A stretch of 46,736 bases of DNA, taken from assembly GCA_903970165.1 (NCBI GenBank), contig CAJCHZ010000131.1:1-46736 (forward strand), written 5' to 3'. Both the position numbers and the translations under genes were made by a program. This document shows, one piece after another, positions 7,585 through 15,939 of this stretch. Below the pieces are notes generated by a model. The model was not told the DNA's origin. It worked only from the letters and a program-made list of their open reading frames with translations, and did not search any database. Source of the DNA: Betaproteobacteria bacterium. GTDB lineage: Bacteria > Acidobacteriota > Terriglobia > Acidiferrales > UBA7541. Position 1 is the first letter of the stretch. The number at the start of each line of letters is the position of its first letter.

Positions 7585-8574
7585 GTGGCCACCACCACCA
7601 GCCCGGCCCACGGCGCGAGCCCCCTTTCGGGCTCGCGCCATTTCGTTAATCGCGCGGACCACGGCGACGAAATAGCCCGCGTAATCACATTCATTTTCGC
7701 GGCCTCCGTCGTGCTTATTACCCTGCTTCTCGTGCTTTCTCTCTGGCAGGGTTCCGCGCTGGCCCGTCACAAATTCGGTTTTTCGTTTTTCGTCACACAG
7801 GTCTGGGATCCCAATGCGGGCATATTCGGGGCGCTTCCTTTTATCTACGGCACACTCGTCACCGCAGTCGTTTCGCTCCTGATCGCCGTTCCCCTCGGCA
7901 TTGGCGCCGCGATTTTTCTCGCCGAGCTCGCTCCCGCCCGCGTTTCCGATACTCTGGAATTCTTCATCGATTTGCTGGCCGCTGTACCCAGCGTGATTTA
8001 CGGCGTGCTCGGCATTTTCCTTATCGTCCCCCTGATGCGCAGCTATATTGAGCCCGCCCTCAAAAAGACCCTTGGCTTTATTCCGCTCTTCCAAGGGCCT
8101 GCCTATGGCATCGGGTTTCTTACCGCCGGTATCGTCCTGGCCGTCATGATTATTCCCTACATCATTTCGGTTTCGCGTGAAGTGCTTTTGTCCGTCCCTC
8201 GCGATCAACGCGAAGCAGCTCTTTCTCTTGGTGCCACTCGCTGGGAATCCACCTGGAAAGTGGTCGTCCCCTTCGCACGTACCGGTATCATGGGCTCCAT
8301 TTTCCTCGCACTCGCCCGCGCCCTCGGCGAAACCATGGCCGTCACCATGGTCATCGGCAACACGCCCCAGATTTCCGCTTCCCTCTTTGCTTCCGGGTAT
8401 TCCATCGCTGCCGCCATTGCCAATGAATTCAACGAAGCTTCCAGCCCGCTGCATTCGCAAGCTCTCATCGAATTGGGTCTCGTCCTCTTTCTCTTGACTT
8501 TCATTCTTAACGGCATCGCCAGACTGCTCATCATCGCCACCTCTCAGCGCGGCAGCGGAACGGCAAACGCATGA
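7585..8574 (+). CDS. pstC: Phosphate ABC transporter permease PstC
   Basis: A 329-residue inner-membrane subunit that forms, with PstA, the phosphate translocation pore. About six membrane spans are visible, beginning with VITFIFAASVVLITLLLV near residue 33. The cytoplasmic EAA loop that docks on PstB reads SVPRDQREAALSLGATRWES, and the family stretch ALGETMAVTMVIGN follows. The GTG start lies only one base after the pstS stop, so translation is probably coupled; no good Shine-Dalgarno is visible there and the first 30 residues are polar, so a later start is possible. The 3' end overlaps pstA by four bases (ATGA). Confidence 0.95.
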   Translation: MATTTSPAHGASPLSGSRHFVNRADHGDEIARVITFIFAASVVLITLLLVLSLWQGSALARHKFGFSFFVTQVWDPNAGIFGALPFIYGTLVTAVVSLLIAVPLGIGAAIFLAELAPARVSDTLEFFIDLLAAVPSVIYGVLGIFLIVPLMRSYIEPALKKTLGFIPLFQGPAYGIGFLTAGIVLAVMIIPYIISVSREVLLSVPRDQREAALSLGATRWESTWKVVVPFARTGIMGSIFLALARALGETMAVTMVIGNTPQISASLFASGYSIAAAIANEFNEASSPLHSQALIELGLVLFLLTFILNGIARLLIIATSQRGSGTANA

Positions 8575-9419
8575 ACGCCCGTCTTCGTTGGCGCAAGTTC
8601 CTAAGCAATTTCATGCTCACCATGACCGGCGTCTGCGCGGTTGTCTCCGTTGCGGTCCTTTTCTTCATCCTCGGGTGTCTCGTCTATCAGGGCGGCACCT
8701 CCATCAACTGGAATTTCTTCACCAAGCTGCCCGTTCCCGTCGGCGAAACCGGCGGAGGCATGGCCAACGCCATTGTCGGCACCGGCGAACTGCTTATCTT
8801 GGCCACTTTGTTCGGGGTGCCCATCGGCTTTTTCGGCGCCGTCTATCTGGCGGAGTTCAGCGGCAGCGCCATGGCTTTTGTCGTCCGCTACGCCGCCGAC
8901 CTTCTCAATGGTGTTCCCTCTATCGTCATCGGCATCTTTGCTTACGCTGTCGCTGTGCATCCTTTCGGCCATTTCTCCACTTACGCCGGCGGCTTCGCCC
9001 TCGGCTTGATGATGATTCCTATCACTTTGCGCAGCACGGAAGAGTTCCTCCTCGCCGTCCCGCGCACTTTGCGCGAAGGCGCTATGGCTCTCGGCGCCAG
9101 TAAGTGGAAAACCATCGTCACCGTGATCGTTCCGGCGGCCTACCGCGGCATTCTTACTGCAATCCTTCTCGCCGTCGCCCGGGTAGCTGGCGAAACGGCC
9201 CCTCTCCTTTTCACGGCTTTCGGTAACACCTATTGGAGCAAGGGCTTGAAAGACGCAACCTCTTCCCTTCCTGCCGTCATATATTCTTATGCGCTCTCCC
9301 CGTATGACGACTGGCATCGCCAGGCTTGGGCTGCGGGTCTTGTTCTTCTGGTTTTGGTTCTCGTCATCAATATTGTGGCCCGCGGCATTCTCTCTCGCGG
9401 CATTTCAGTTCCGAGGTAG
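8571..9419 (+). CDS. pstA: Phosphate ABC transporter permease PstA
   Basis: A 282-residue inner-membrane permease, partner of PstC. There are about six spans. The first (VCAVVSVAVLFFILGCLVY) starts near residue 20. The EAA loop is AVPRTLREGAMALGASKWKT, followed by RVAGETAPLLFTAFGN, a strong PstA signature. Length is the usual one for PstA (about 280). The start ATG overlaps the pstC stop (ATGA), the standard arrangement for stoichiometric coupling. pstB follows after five bases. Confidence 0.96.
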   Translation: MNARLRWRKFLSNFMLTMTGVCAVVSVAVLFFILGCLVYQGGTSINWNFFTKLPVPVGETGGGMANAIVGTGELLILATLFGVPIGFFGAVYLAEFSGSAMAFVVRYAADLLNGVPSIVIGIFAYAVAVHPFGHFSTYAGGFALGLMMIPITLRSTEEFLLAVPRTLREGAMALGASKWKTIVTVIVPAAYRGILTAILLAVARVAGETAPLLFTAFGNTYWSKGLKDATSSLPAVIYSYALSPYDDWHRQAWAAGLVLLVLVLVINIVARGILSRGISVPR

Positions 9420-9424
9420 TATTC

Positions 9425-10252
9425 ATGAACGCTTTTGCGAGGCAAGCAGTGTCTGTAAACATAACTCCTCCGGTGACAGCGGGCGCGAGCCGGGAAACGG
9501 CGGCTCCCGCGGCTATGCGCATGACCATTTCCAAGGTCAACTTCTGGTATGGCGCTAAGCAAACTCTCTTCGACGTCAACTTGGGAATTGCCACCAACAA
9601 AGTGACAGCCCTCATCGGCCCTTCCGGCTGCGGCAAGTCCACACTCTTGCGCACTCTCAACCGCATGCACGAAACAGTGCGCAACGCGCGTCTCGAAGGA
9701 GAAATCCTCCTCGACGGCAAAAATACTATGGCGCAGGATGTCACCTTGCTGCGCCGCCGCGTGGGCATGGTCTTCCAGCGCCCCAATCCCTTCCCCAAAT
9801 CAATTTTTGAAAATGTCGCCTACGGTCTTCGCATTAATGGCTCAAAAATTCCCGTGGCCGATGCCGTCGAAAAGAGCCTGCGTCATGCTGCCTTGTGGGA
9901 CGAGGTGAAGGACCACCTTCACAAATCCGCTTACGAGCTCTCTGGCGGACAGCAACAGCGCCTCTGCATCGCCCGGGCTCTCGCCGTCGAGCCTGAAGTT
10001 CTTCTGCTCGACGAACCTTGTTCCGCTCTCGATCCCATCAGCACTGCAAAAATCGAGGAACTTCTCGTTCAACTCAAGGATCTCTGCACCATCGCAACGG
10101 TCACACACAACATGCAGCAGGCCGCACGCATCAGCGATTTCACTGCTTTTATGCTCACGGGTCAGCTCATCGAGTTCAATCCCACGCCGCAGCTCTTTAC
10201 CAAACCGAGCGACCCTCGCACGGAAGCCTACATCACGGGCCGCTTTGGATGA
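9425..10252 (+). CDS. pstB: Phosphate ABC transporter ATP-binding protein PstB
   Basis: A 275-residue ATPase that powers phosphate import through PstCA. Walker A is GPSGCGKST; the PstB-specific Q-loop region VGMVFQRPNPFPKSIFENV follows; the ABC signature is ELSGGQQQR and Walker B is VLLLDEPCSALDP, with the switch His in VTHNMQQAAR. The ATG at 9425 is preferred because GAGG lies 8 bases upstream, overlapping the end of pstA. The same frame stays open about 100 bases further into pstA, but that extension is not credible. The protein still carries a 30-residue Ala/Pro-rich N-terminal leader before the conserved core, so a start near 9515 is an alternative. Confidence 0.96.
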   Translation: MNAFARQAVSVNITPPVTAGASRETAAPAAMRMTISKVNFWYGAKQTLFDVNLGIATNKVTALIGPSGCGKSTLLRTLNRMHETVRNARLEGEILLDGKNTMAQDVTLLRRRVGMVFQRPNPFPKSIFENVAYGLRINGSKIPVADAVEKSLRHAALWDEVKDHLHKSAYELSGGQQQRLCIARALAVEPEVLLLDEPCSALDPISTAKIEELLVQLKDLCTIATVTHNMQQAARISDFTAFMLTGQLIEFNPTPQLFTKPSDPRTEAYITGRFG

Positions 10253-10316
10253 TGCGCTGAAGCAGAAAAGAATTAAGATTATGACCACGCTTTAATTGGC
10301 TGAGGGAAAAGATCTA

Positions 10317-10982
10317 ATGGAACGCCACTTCGAAAGAGATTTGAATGAGTTGAAAGAGCGCCTGCTCTGGATGGGCAGTCTCGCCGAACGCGCTGTCCAT
10401 CAGGCCGTACATGGCGTCCTCGAAGCCGATGAACAGCTCGCCAAGCGTGTCCTTGATGAAGAAGACGCCATCAATGAATTGCAACTCGAAATCGATGACC
10501 GCGTCGTCCAGCTCCTTGCTTTGCATCAATTGATGGCCGTCGATCTCCGCCTCGTTCTTGCCGTCTCCCGCATCAACAACGACCTCGAGCGCATCGGCGA
10601 CCAGGCCGTCAACATCGCGCAAGCTGCCCAGCGCATTCTGCGCCACCCTCGCGTGAAGCCTTATGTCGATCTCCCGCGCATGAGCGAGCTCGCCGAAGAA
10701 ATGGTTCGCAATGCCCTGAACGCCGTCGTCCGCCGCGACGTCGATCTCGCTCAAAAAGTTCTCGCCACCGACGACCAGGTTGACCAGTACCGCGATCAGA
10801 TTTTCCGCGAGCTCCTGACCTACATGATGGGCGATTCCAGCGTGGTCTTCCCCGCTTTCGAGCTCATCCTCGTCGCAAAAAATCTCGAGCGCATCGGCGA
10901 CCACGCCACCAACATCGCCGAGGACGTTATCTACATCGTTCAAGGGCAGGACGTCCGCCACCCAACCGTCGACCGCCGCTAA
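10317..10982 (+). CDS. phoU: Phosphate signalling protein PhoU
   Basis: A 221-residue all-helical protein that links Pst transport status to the PhoR/PhoB two-component system and limits phosphate uptake. It shows the two-fold PhoU repeat: RINNDLERIGDQAVNIAQ in the first half and LVAKNLERIGDHATNIAED in the second, each with the E-x-x-x-D metal-cluster residues. The ATG at 10317 is chosen because GAGGGA lies 9 bases before it; an in-frame TTG at 10296 has no such site. It closes the pst operon, 64 bp after pstB. Its stop codon overlaps by four bases the stop of the convergent membrane-protein gene. Confidence 0.96.
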   Translation: MERHFERDLNELKERLLWMGSLAERAVHQAVHGVLEADEQLAKRVLDEEDAINELQLEIDDRVVQLLALHQLMAVDLRLVLAVSRINNDLERIGDQAVNIAQAAQRILRHPRVKPYVDLPRMSELAEEMVRNALNAVVRRDVDLAQKVLATDDQVDQYRDQIFRELLTYMMGDSSVVFPAFELILVAKNLERIGDHATNIAEDVIYIVQGQDVRHPTVDRR

Positions 10983-12712
10983 ATCTTGTCGCTGCGGGGG
11001 CGGTCCTCAAACCGCCAAAGCAACAGAAACAACACGATGACCAAGGTCAAGGCCCCGCCAACCCAGCGATCCCAAGTGCGGCCGAATCGCACGGTGACAC
11101 GCGACTCGCCGGCTCGCAACGGCACAATCATCTGCCGGAAATCCTCCCCGCCCATTGGTTTCACGGCAGTTCCATTCACCTCGACCCGCCAAGCTGGGTA
11201 GTTGAGTAGGCGCAGTCCAAGCGCGAATGGATCCCTCGAATTCACCGTGACAATTTTCTCTTCGGGCGTCCACCGCAGCACGTGAATCGTGGGCACGCTG
11301 TTCGGCCCCGGCATGGAGTCCGTGTCGATGACTTCCGCCTCTGGCGCTTTTGCGGGCACGTTGGTGTGGTCATCCCCTGCCGGGTCGTATTCGTCCGTCC
11401 CCTCGAATCCTTCGCCATTAGCGATGGCCGCTCGCAAGGCCGGAATGTCCTGCGTGTCCCACCATCCGCGCTGAACAAGAACAGTGCCCGTTGCGCCGAT
11501 ACACGCAAACGCAAGGACAGCCCACGCCCATCCCCACCGCCTCAGCACCATTACGGCCCCAAGCAGCACGGCGAACGCCACGGAGAGCAACGACATCCAT
11601 CGCCACGGAAACTGCACGAAACGCAACTTCGGCAGCACTTCCCAGAGAATCGCTGTAAATCGCAGCATCAGCGCACTGGCCACTCCCGCAAGAAGAGTCA
11701 GCGTCTTCCACACTCGGCTTTCCAGAACGCTTTCTCCAGTCTCGTTCCCCGGCCGCGCCGCAAGTGCAGCCAATCCGGTTGCGACCATCAGAAACACAGC
11801 TAAGCTCGACGCGATCCAATTAAAGAGCGTGTGCTCAGGATCGTTGATCACGGTAAAGAGAAAGTTCTCTGAGGGAAGCAGCCCGGTAGAAAGCGCCTGA
11901 GCGATGTTCACCCAGCGCTGCTCGTAAGCCGCGGGCAGCAGGTAAAATCCGGCAAGGCCGAATCCCAGCACAAGACCCGCAGCGCCGCGCATCAACGGCT
12001 GCCAACTCCGCTTCGTTAGCGCCAGAAAACCAAACACGGCTGCTGAACCGTAACTAGCGATGACTCCAGCCGGAGCATTGGACAGCCAGATCAAAGAAAA
12101 GACGATCGCGAAGCAAGCAATAGCCGGGCGCGGAGACCTTGGTTGAAACGAAGGCGGATTTTTCAACATTTCGCAGATTTGGAGCACAAGCAAAAAGAGC
12201 AGCGGAAAAAAAGCGTTCGCCAGCAACTCCGCGAAATCGCTTCGCATGTAGACAATCAGTAGCGCGTATGGATTTGCAGCGTAGCATGCGGCGCAGTAGA
12301 GAGCGCCCCGACTCGGCAACAGGCGCCGCGCCAGCGAAAATGCGCTCAGCCCGGCAAAGGTTTGCACCAAAAAGACGAACACGAAGGGGACCTTGTTCCA
12401 GGGAAGGACCGAACCCAGCGCCGCCCCCAGCATCCATGAGTTCGGCGGATAAAAAATGAATCGCGGCTCGCCAAAACCATTGTTGGCCCATTCCGTCCAG
12501 CGTGGATAGACGATGCCTTCCCTCCATTGGCCCGCGGCGTCCAGCCAAGAAGCCGCGTGATACTGAAAGTCATGCCCGGTGGCGTTTCCCAGCCAGAAAA
12601 ACGGTGAAACAATCAGAAAAGAAACGAAAAGCGAAATGGAAAGCGCGGGCAGCCAGCCGCGAATTCGCGCGGCCCATGGCAATGGAAGCGACCGTTCTCC
12701 CGGGGGTGTCAT
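10979..12712 (-). CDS. Multi-span membrane protein, PTPS-related / GT-C-like
   Basis: A 577-residue inner-membrane protein with ten or more predicted spans. It begins after a short polar N-terminus with SISLFVSFLIVSPFFWLG, followed by an HDFQYHAASW loop with acidic residues and a WANNGFGEPRFIFYPPNSW loop. Those loops resemble the '6-pyruvoyl-tetrahydropterin synthase related' membrane family and, more generally, GT-C glycosyltransferases and YfhO-like proteins, which use lipid-linked sugars. Residues about 430-545 form a soluble, probably periplasmic beta domain, followed by one more span (GGALTLVIVLFLLLW). Enzymatic activity is not proven by any motif I can see. It is a single gene converging on phoU with overlapping stop codons; no Shine-Dalgarno is evident at the ATG. 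Confidence 0.82.
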   Translation of the reverse strand: MTPPGERSLPLPWAARIRGWLPALSISLFVSFLIVSPFFWLGNATGHDFQYHAASWLDAAGQWREGIVYPRWTEWANNGFGEPRFIFYPPNSWMLGAALGSVLPWNKVPFVFVFLVQTFAGLSAFSLARRLLPSRGALYCAACYAANPYALLIVYMRSDFAELLANAFFPLLFLLVLQICEMLKNPPSFQPRSPRPAIACFAIVFSLIWLSNAPAGVIASYGSAAVFGFLALTKRSWQPLMRGAAGLVLGFGLAGFYLLPAAYEQRWVNIAQALSTGLLPSENFLFTVINDPEHTLFNWIASSLAVFLMVATGLAALAARPGNETGESVLESRVWKTLTLLAGVASALMLRFTAILWEVLPKLRFVQFPWRWMSLLSVAFAVLLGAVMVLRRWGWAWAVLAFACIGATGTVLVQRGWWDTQDIPALRAAIANGEGFEGTDEYDPAGDDHTNVPAKAPEAEVIDTDSMPGPNSVPTIHVLRWTPEEKIVTVNSRDPFALGLRLLNYPAWRVEVNGTAVKPMGGEDFRQMIVPLRAGESRVTVRFGRTWDRWVGGALTLVIVLFLLLWRFEDRPRSDKI

Positions 12713-12807
12713 GCGGCGTTCATGTCATTGTAACCGGGAAATAAACTACCATGCGCCCACATCCTTCCGTGCGTCCGGCGGAGACTTGAGCGATAATACA
12801 CGGTCTC

Positions 12808-14127
12808 ATGAGCACGCCAAGCGCAGTGGAAGCACCCATCATCGAAGCCCGCAAGCTGGAGAAGTTTTACGCGCAGCCTGATGGCAGCCGAATTCAAGTC
12901 ATTGCAGCGACCGATCTCGCCGTCTATCCTGGACAGATTATCGCCTTGCTCGGACCTTCCGGATGCGGAAAATCCACGCTGCTCCGCATGCTCACAGGCC
13001 TCTCACCCGCCAGCGCCGGCTCCGTCTACTGGCACGGCGAACCGGTACGCGACGGTTCGCCAAATGTTTCCATCGTTTTTCAAAGCTTCGCGCTGTTTCC
13101 CTGGCTTACCGTTCTGGAAAATGTCGAAGCGCCGCTCGAAGCTCGCGGCATGGCTTCGATCGATCGCCACAAGCGCGCGCTGCGCATCATTGACGCGGTC
13201 GGCCTTGACGGCTTTGAGAGTGCGTATCCCAAGGAACTTTCCGGTGGCATGAAGCAGCGCGTCGGCGTAGCCCGCGCGCTCGTCGTTGAGCCGGAAGTTC
13301 TCTTCATGGATGAGCCTTTTTCCGCGCTCGATGTTCTGACCGCGGAAACGCTTCGCGGCGAACTGCTCGAACTTTGGCTTGGGCACAAGATTCCCACACG
13401 CGCCATTTTCATCGTCACTCACAATATCGAAGAGGCTGTGATCCTGGCCGATCGCGTGGTCGTCCTCGGGCGCAACCCCGCGCACATCCACGCTGATTTC
13501 ATCGTGGACATGCCGCATCCACGCGACCACAAATCCTCAAGCTTCGTCGAACTCGTGGACACCATCTATCGCGTGCTAACCCGCCCCGATCACGAACACG
13601 ATTCGGCTCCGCCAAAGTCCGCCGCTCCCGGCAAGCCGTTGCAGGCTAAAGCCATCATGCTTCCGCACACGCGCCCCGGCGGCATGGCAGGCTTGCTCGA
13701 GATTCTTCAGGACCAGGGTGGCAAAGCAGATCTGCACAAGTTAGCGGATGACCTGGCTCTCGAGGTGGACGCGCTGCTACCCACCATCGACACGGCTGTC
13801 CTTCTCGGAATGCTTCGCCTCGCGGAAGGAGACGCTTTCATCACACCGGATGGCCAGGCCTTCGCGCAAGGCGACATCCAATCGCGCAAAGCGATGTTTC
13901 GCAAAGCAGCGCTCGCTCATATTCCTTTACTCTGCCAGATGCAGAACGCTCTCAAAGCAAAGTCCGACCGCACGCTCTCCGATGAATTCTTCCGCGATCT
14001 TCTCGATGAGCATTTCAGCGAGGATGAATCGCGCCGCCAGCTGGAAACAGCCATCCAGTGGGGACGCTACGCCGAAATTTTTGATTACGACGCCGCCACG
14101 GGCAAGCTGACGCTCACAGAGGCCTGA
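12808..14127 (+). CDS. NitT/TauT-type ABC transporter ATPase with AAA-associated C-terminal domain
   Basis: A 439-residue ATPase of the nitrate/sulfonate/bicarbonate importer family. The ABC domain spans about residues 11-245: Walker A GPSGCGKST (49-57), Q-loop VFQSFALFPWLTV, signature LSGGMKQR (144-151), Walker B VLFMDEPFSALD (164-175) and switch His in VTHNIEEA. After a linker, residues about 290-430 form an extra helical domain that matches the 'AAA-associated' C-terminal domain found on a subset of these ATPases; its role is not established. It lies 8 bp before a fused permease gene, forming a two-gene operon. The ATG at 12808 lacks a Shine-Dalgarno, so it may be weakly translated or leaderless. 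Confidence 0.92.
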   Translation: MSTPSAVEAPIIEARKLEKFYAQPDGSRIQVIAATDLAVYPGQIIALLGPSGCGKSTLLRMLTGLSPASAGSVYWHGEPVRDGSPNVSIVFQSFALFPWLTVLENVEAPLEARGMASIDRHKRALRIIDAVGLDGFESAYPKELSGGMKQRVGVARALVVEPEVLFMDEPFSALDVLTAETLRGELLELWLGHKIPTRAIFIVTHNIEEAVILADRVVVLGRNPAHIHADFIVDMPHPRDHKSSSFVELVDTIYRVLTRPDHEHDSAPPKSAAPGKPLQAKAIMLPHTRPGGMAGLLEILQDQGGKADLHKLADDLALEVDALLPTIDTAVLLGMLRLAEGDAFITPDGQAFAQGDIQSRKAMFRKAALAHIPLLCQMQNALKAKSDRTLSDEFFRDLLDEHFSEDESRRQLETAIQWGRYAEIFDYDAATGKLTLTEA

Positions 14128-14135
14128 CCCATCCC

Positions 14136-15911
14136 GTGCCTTCACCCACTGTTTCTCTTCAAACCGCGACCACCATCCCGCCAGCCTTGAAACGGCCGGC
14201 GGGCTCGCGCTCGTCCTGGTCTTTTTTGATCGATATCACGGTCTTCCTGTTCGTGATGGCCGCCATCTATGGCCTCTACGCTGTTGGACATACCTGGCTT
14301 GGGCCCGTCCCGGCACAAGTCGAAATTTCGCAGAGCCCGCGCGCGCTTCCACTGTACGCGCTTTACTCGCTGGTTCGGCTTGGCCTGGCTTATTTGTTGA
14401 GCCTGGCGTTTGCTCTGGCTTATGGCTACGCCGCGGCACGTTCCAAAGCCGCCGAAACAGTGCTGGTGCCGCTGCTCGATATTTTGCAATCGATCCCCGT
14501 GCTCAGTTTTCTACCGGGCGTGATGTTAGCGATGGTCGCGCTGTTTCCAAACAGCCAGCTGGGAATCGAACTCGGTTCTATCGTGCTCATTTTCACGGGA
14601 CAGGTCTGGAATATCGCGTTCAGTTTTTATTCCTCGCTGAAAAGCATTCCCCGCGAACTGCGGGAAGCAGCGATTATTTACCGCTTCGGCCGTTGGCAAA
14701 GATTTGTGGAACTCGACTTGCCGTATTCCACCATTGGCCTGGTGTGGAACTCGATGATGTCCGTTGCCGGCGGATGGTTTTTTCTGATGGCGTGCGAAAT
14801 GTTTGTGCTCGGCAAGCGTGATTTTCGCCTTCCGGGGCTTGGATCTTATCTGCAAACCGCGGCGAGCAACGGTGACACGCGCGCCATTCTCTGGGGACTT
14901 GCCGCGATGGTCGCCGTGATTGTCATCCTCGATCAACTGATCTGGCGCCCGGTCATCGTCTGGGCGGACAAGTTCAAGTTTGAGCAGGTCGAGACAGCCA
15001 AGGCCACTACGCACAATCTGCTGGATTTTCTCGGCCGCGCTTCGTTCGTCATTCTCATCTTTCGTGTGGCCGTTCGCCCCGTCATGGATTGGATCACCGT
15101 TAGCCTGGCGGCAGGCGCGGCCCGTGCGGCGGCGACGTTTTCCGCGCCGAAACGCAAGACTACGCGACGCTCACTACTCATTACTCTTGCTGCCGTGATT
15201 TTCGTGGGGCTCGGCTTTGCCGTTTATCACGCTGCCGGAGAGCTGTCGGACCTGCACCGTGCGGATTATTTTACGCTGCTGCGGAGCGCCGGTTTGACAT
15301 TCCTTCGCGTGAATGGCGCGCTGCTCATTGGAGCGATTTGGACTGTGCCGGTGGGAGTGGCCATCGGTTTCAGCCCGCGCCTCGTGCGCATTGCGCAGCC
15401 GCTGGTACAGCTGGCCGCGTCCATTCCCGCAACAGCTCTTTTTCCCATCATTCTGCTCTTTCTCATTCGCCTGCCGGCGGGTTTTGAGATTGCGGCCATG
15501 CTTCTCATGCTGCTGGGGACGCAGTGGTACATCCTTTTTAATGTCATCGCCGGAGCTATGGCGATTCCCACCGACCTCAAGGAAGCTTCCAAGATTTTTC
15601 GCTTCGGGTCGTGGGATCGCTGGCGGCGCTTGATATTGCCGGGAATCTTTCCTTATCTGATAACGGGCATGGTTACGGCGTCCGGCGGCGCATGGAACGC
15701 CAGCATCATCGCGGAGTATTTCCATTTTCAGGGAGGCATCGTTTCGACCACCGGGCTCGGCAGCGCGATCAGCGGAGCCAGCGACGCCGGGCGTTTTGAT
15801 TTGCTGTTGGCTTCAACGCTGATCATGGCGACGATCGTGGTGCTCATCAACCGCCTGGTCTGGCGGCGGCTGTATCGTCTTGCTGCAACGCGCTTCAAGC
15901 TGGAAACGTAA
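14136..15911 (+). CDS. NitT/TauT-type ABC permease, tandem fusion of two permease domains
   Basis: A 591-residue inner-membrane permease that contains both transmembrane halves of an importer in one chain. Two binding-protein-dependent permease domains are visible, about residues 60-275 and 375-585. Each has its own EAA docking loop: SIPRELREAAIIYRFGRWQ in the first and AIPTDLKEASKIFRFGSWD in the second. Between them is a Lys/Arg-rich cytoplasmic linker followed by another span. Most relatives use two separate identical permease subunits, so this fusion makes a pre-formed heterodimer. The GTG start is 8 bp after the ATPase gene, with GAGG inside the end of that gene. No substrate-binding protein is encoded nearby, so the ligand is unknown. 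Confidence 0.92.
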   Translation: MPSPTVSLQTATTIPPALKRPAGSRSSWSFLIDITVFLFVMAAIYGLYAVGHTWLGPVPAQVEISQSPRALPLYALYSLVRLGLAYLLSLAFALAYGYAAARSKAAETVLVPLLDILQSIPVLSFLPGVMLAMVALFPNSQLGIELGSIVLIFTGQVWNIAFSFYSSLKSIPRELREAAIIYRFGRWQRFVELDLPYSTIGLVWNSMMSVAGGWFFLMACEMFVLGKRDFRLPGLGSYLQTAASNGDTRAILWGLAAMVAVIVILDQLIWRPVIVWADKFKFEQVETAKATTHNLLDFLGRASFVILIFRVAVRPVMDWITVSLAAGAARAAATFSAPKRKTTRRSLLITLAAVIFVGLGFAVYHAAGELSDLHRADYFTLLRSAGLTFLRVNGALLIGAIWTVPVGVAIGFSPRLVRIAQPLVQLAASIPATALFPIILLFLIRLPAGFEIAAMLLMLLGTQWYILFNVIAGAMAIPTDLKEASKIFRFGSWDRWRRLILPGIFPYLITGMVTASGGAWNASIIAEYFHFQGGIVSTTGLGSAISGASDAGRFDLLLASTLIMATIVVLINRLVWRRLYRLAATRFKLET

Positions 15912-15939
15912 TCGCGGCCAGGCGTTTCACGGACAGGGG

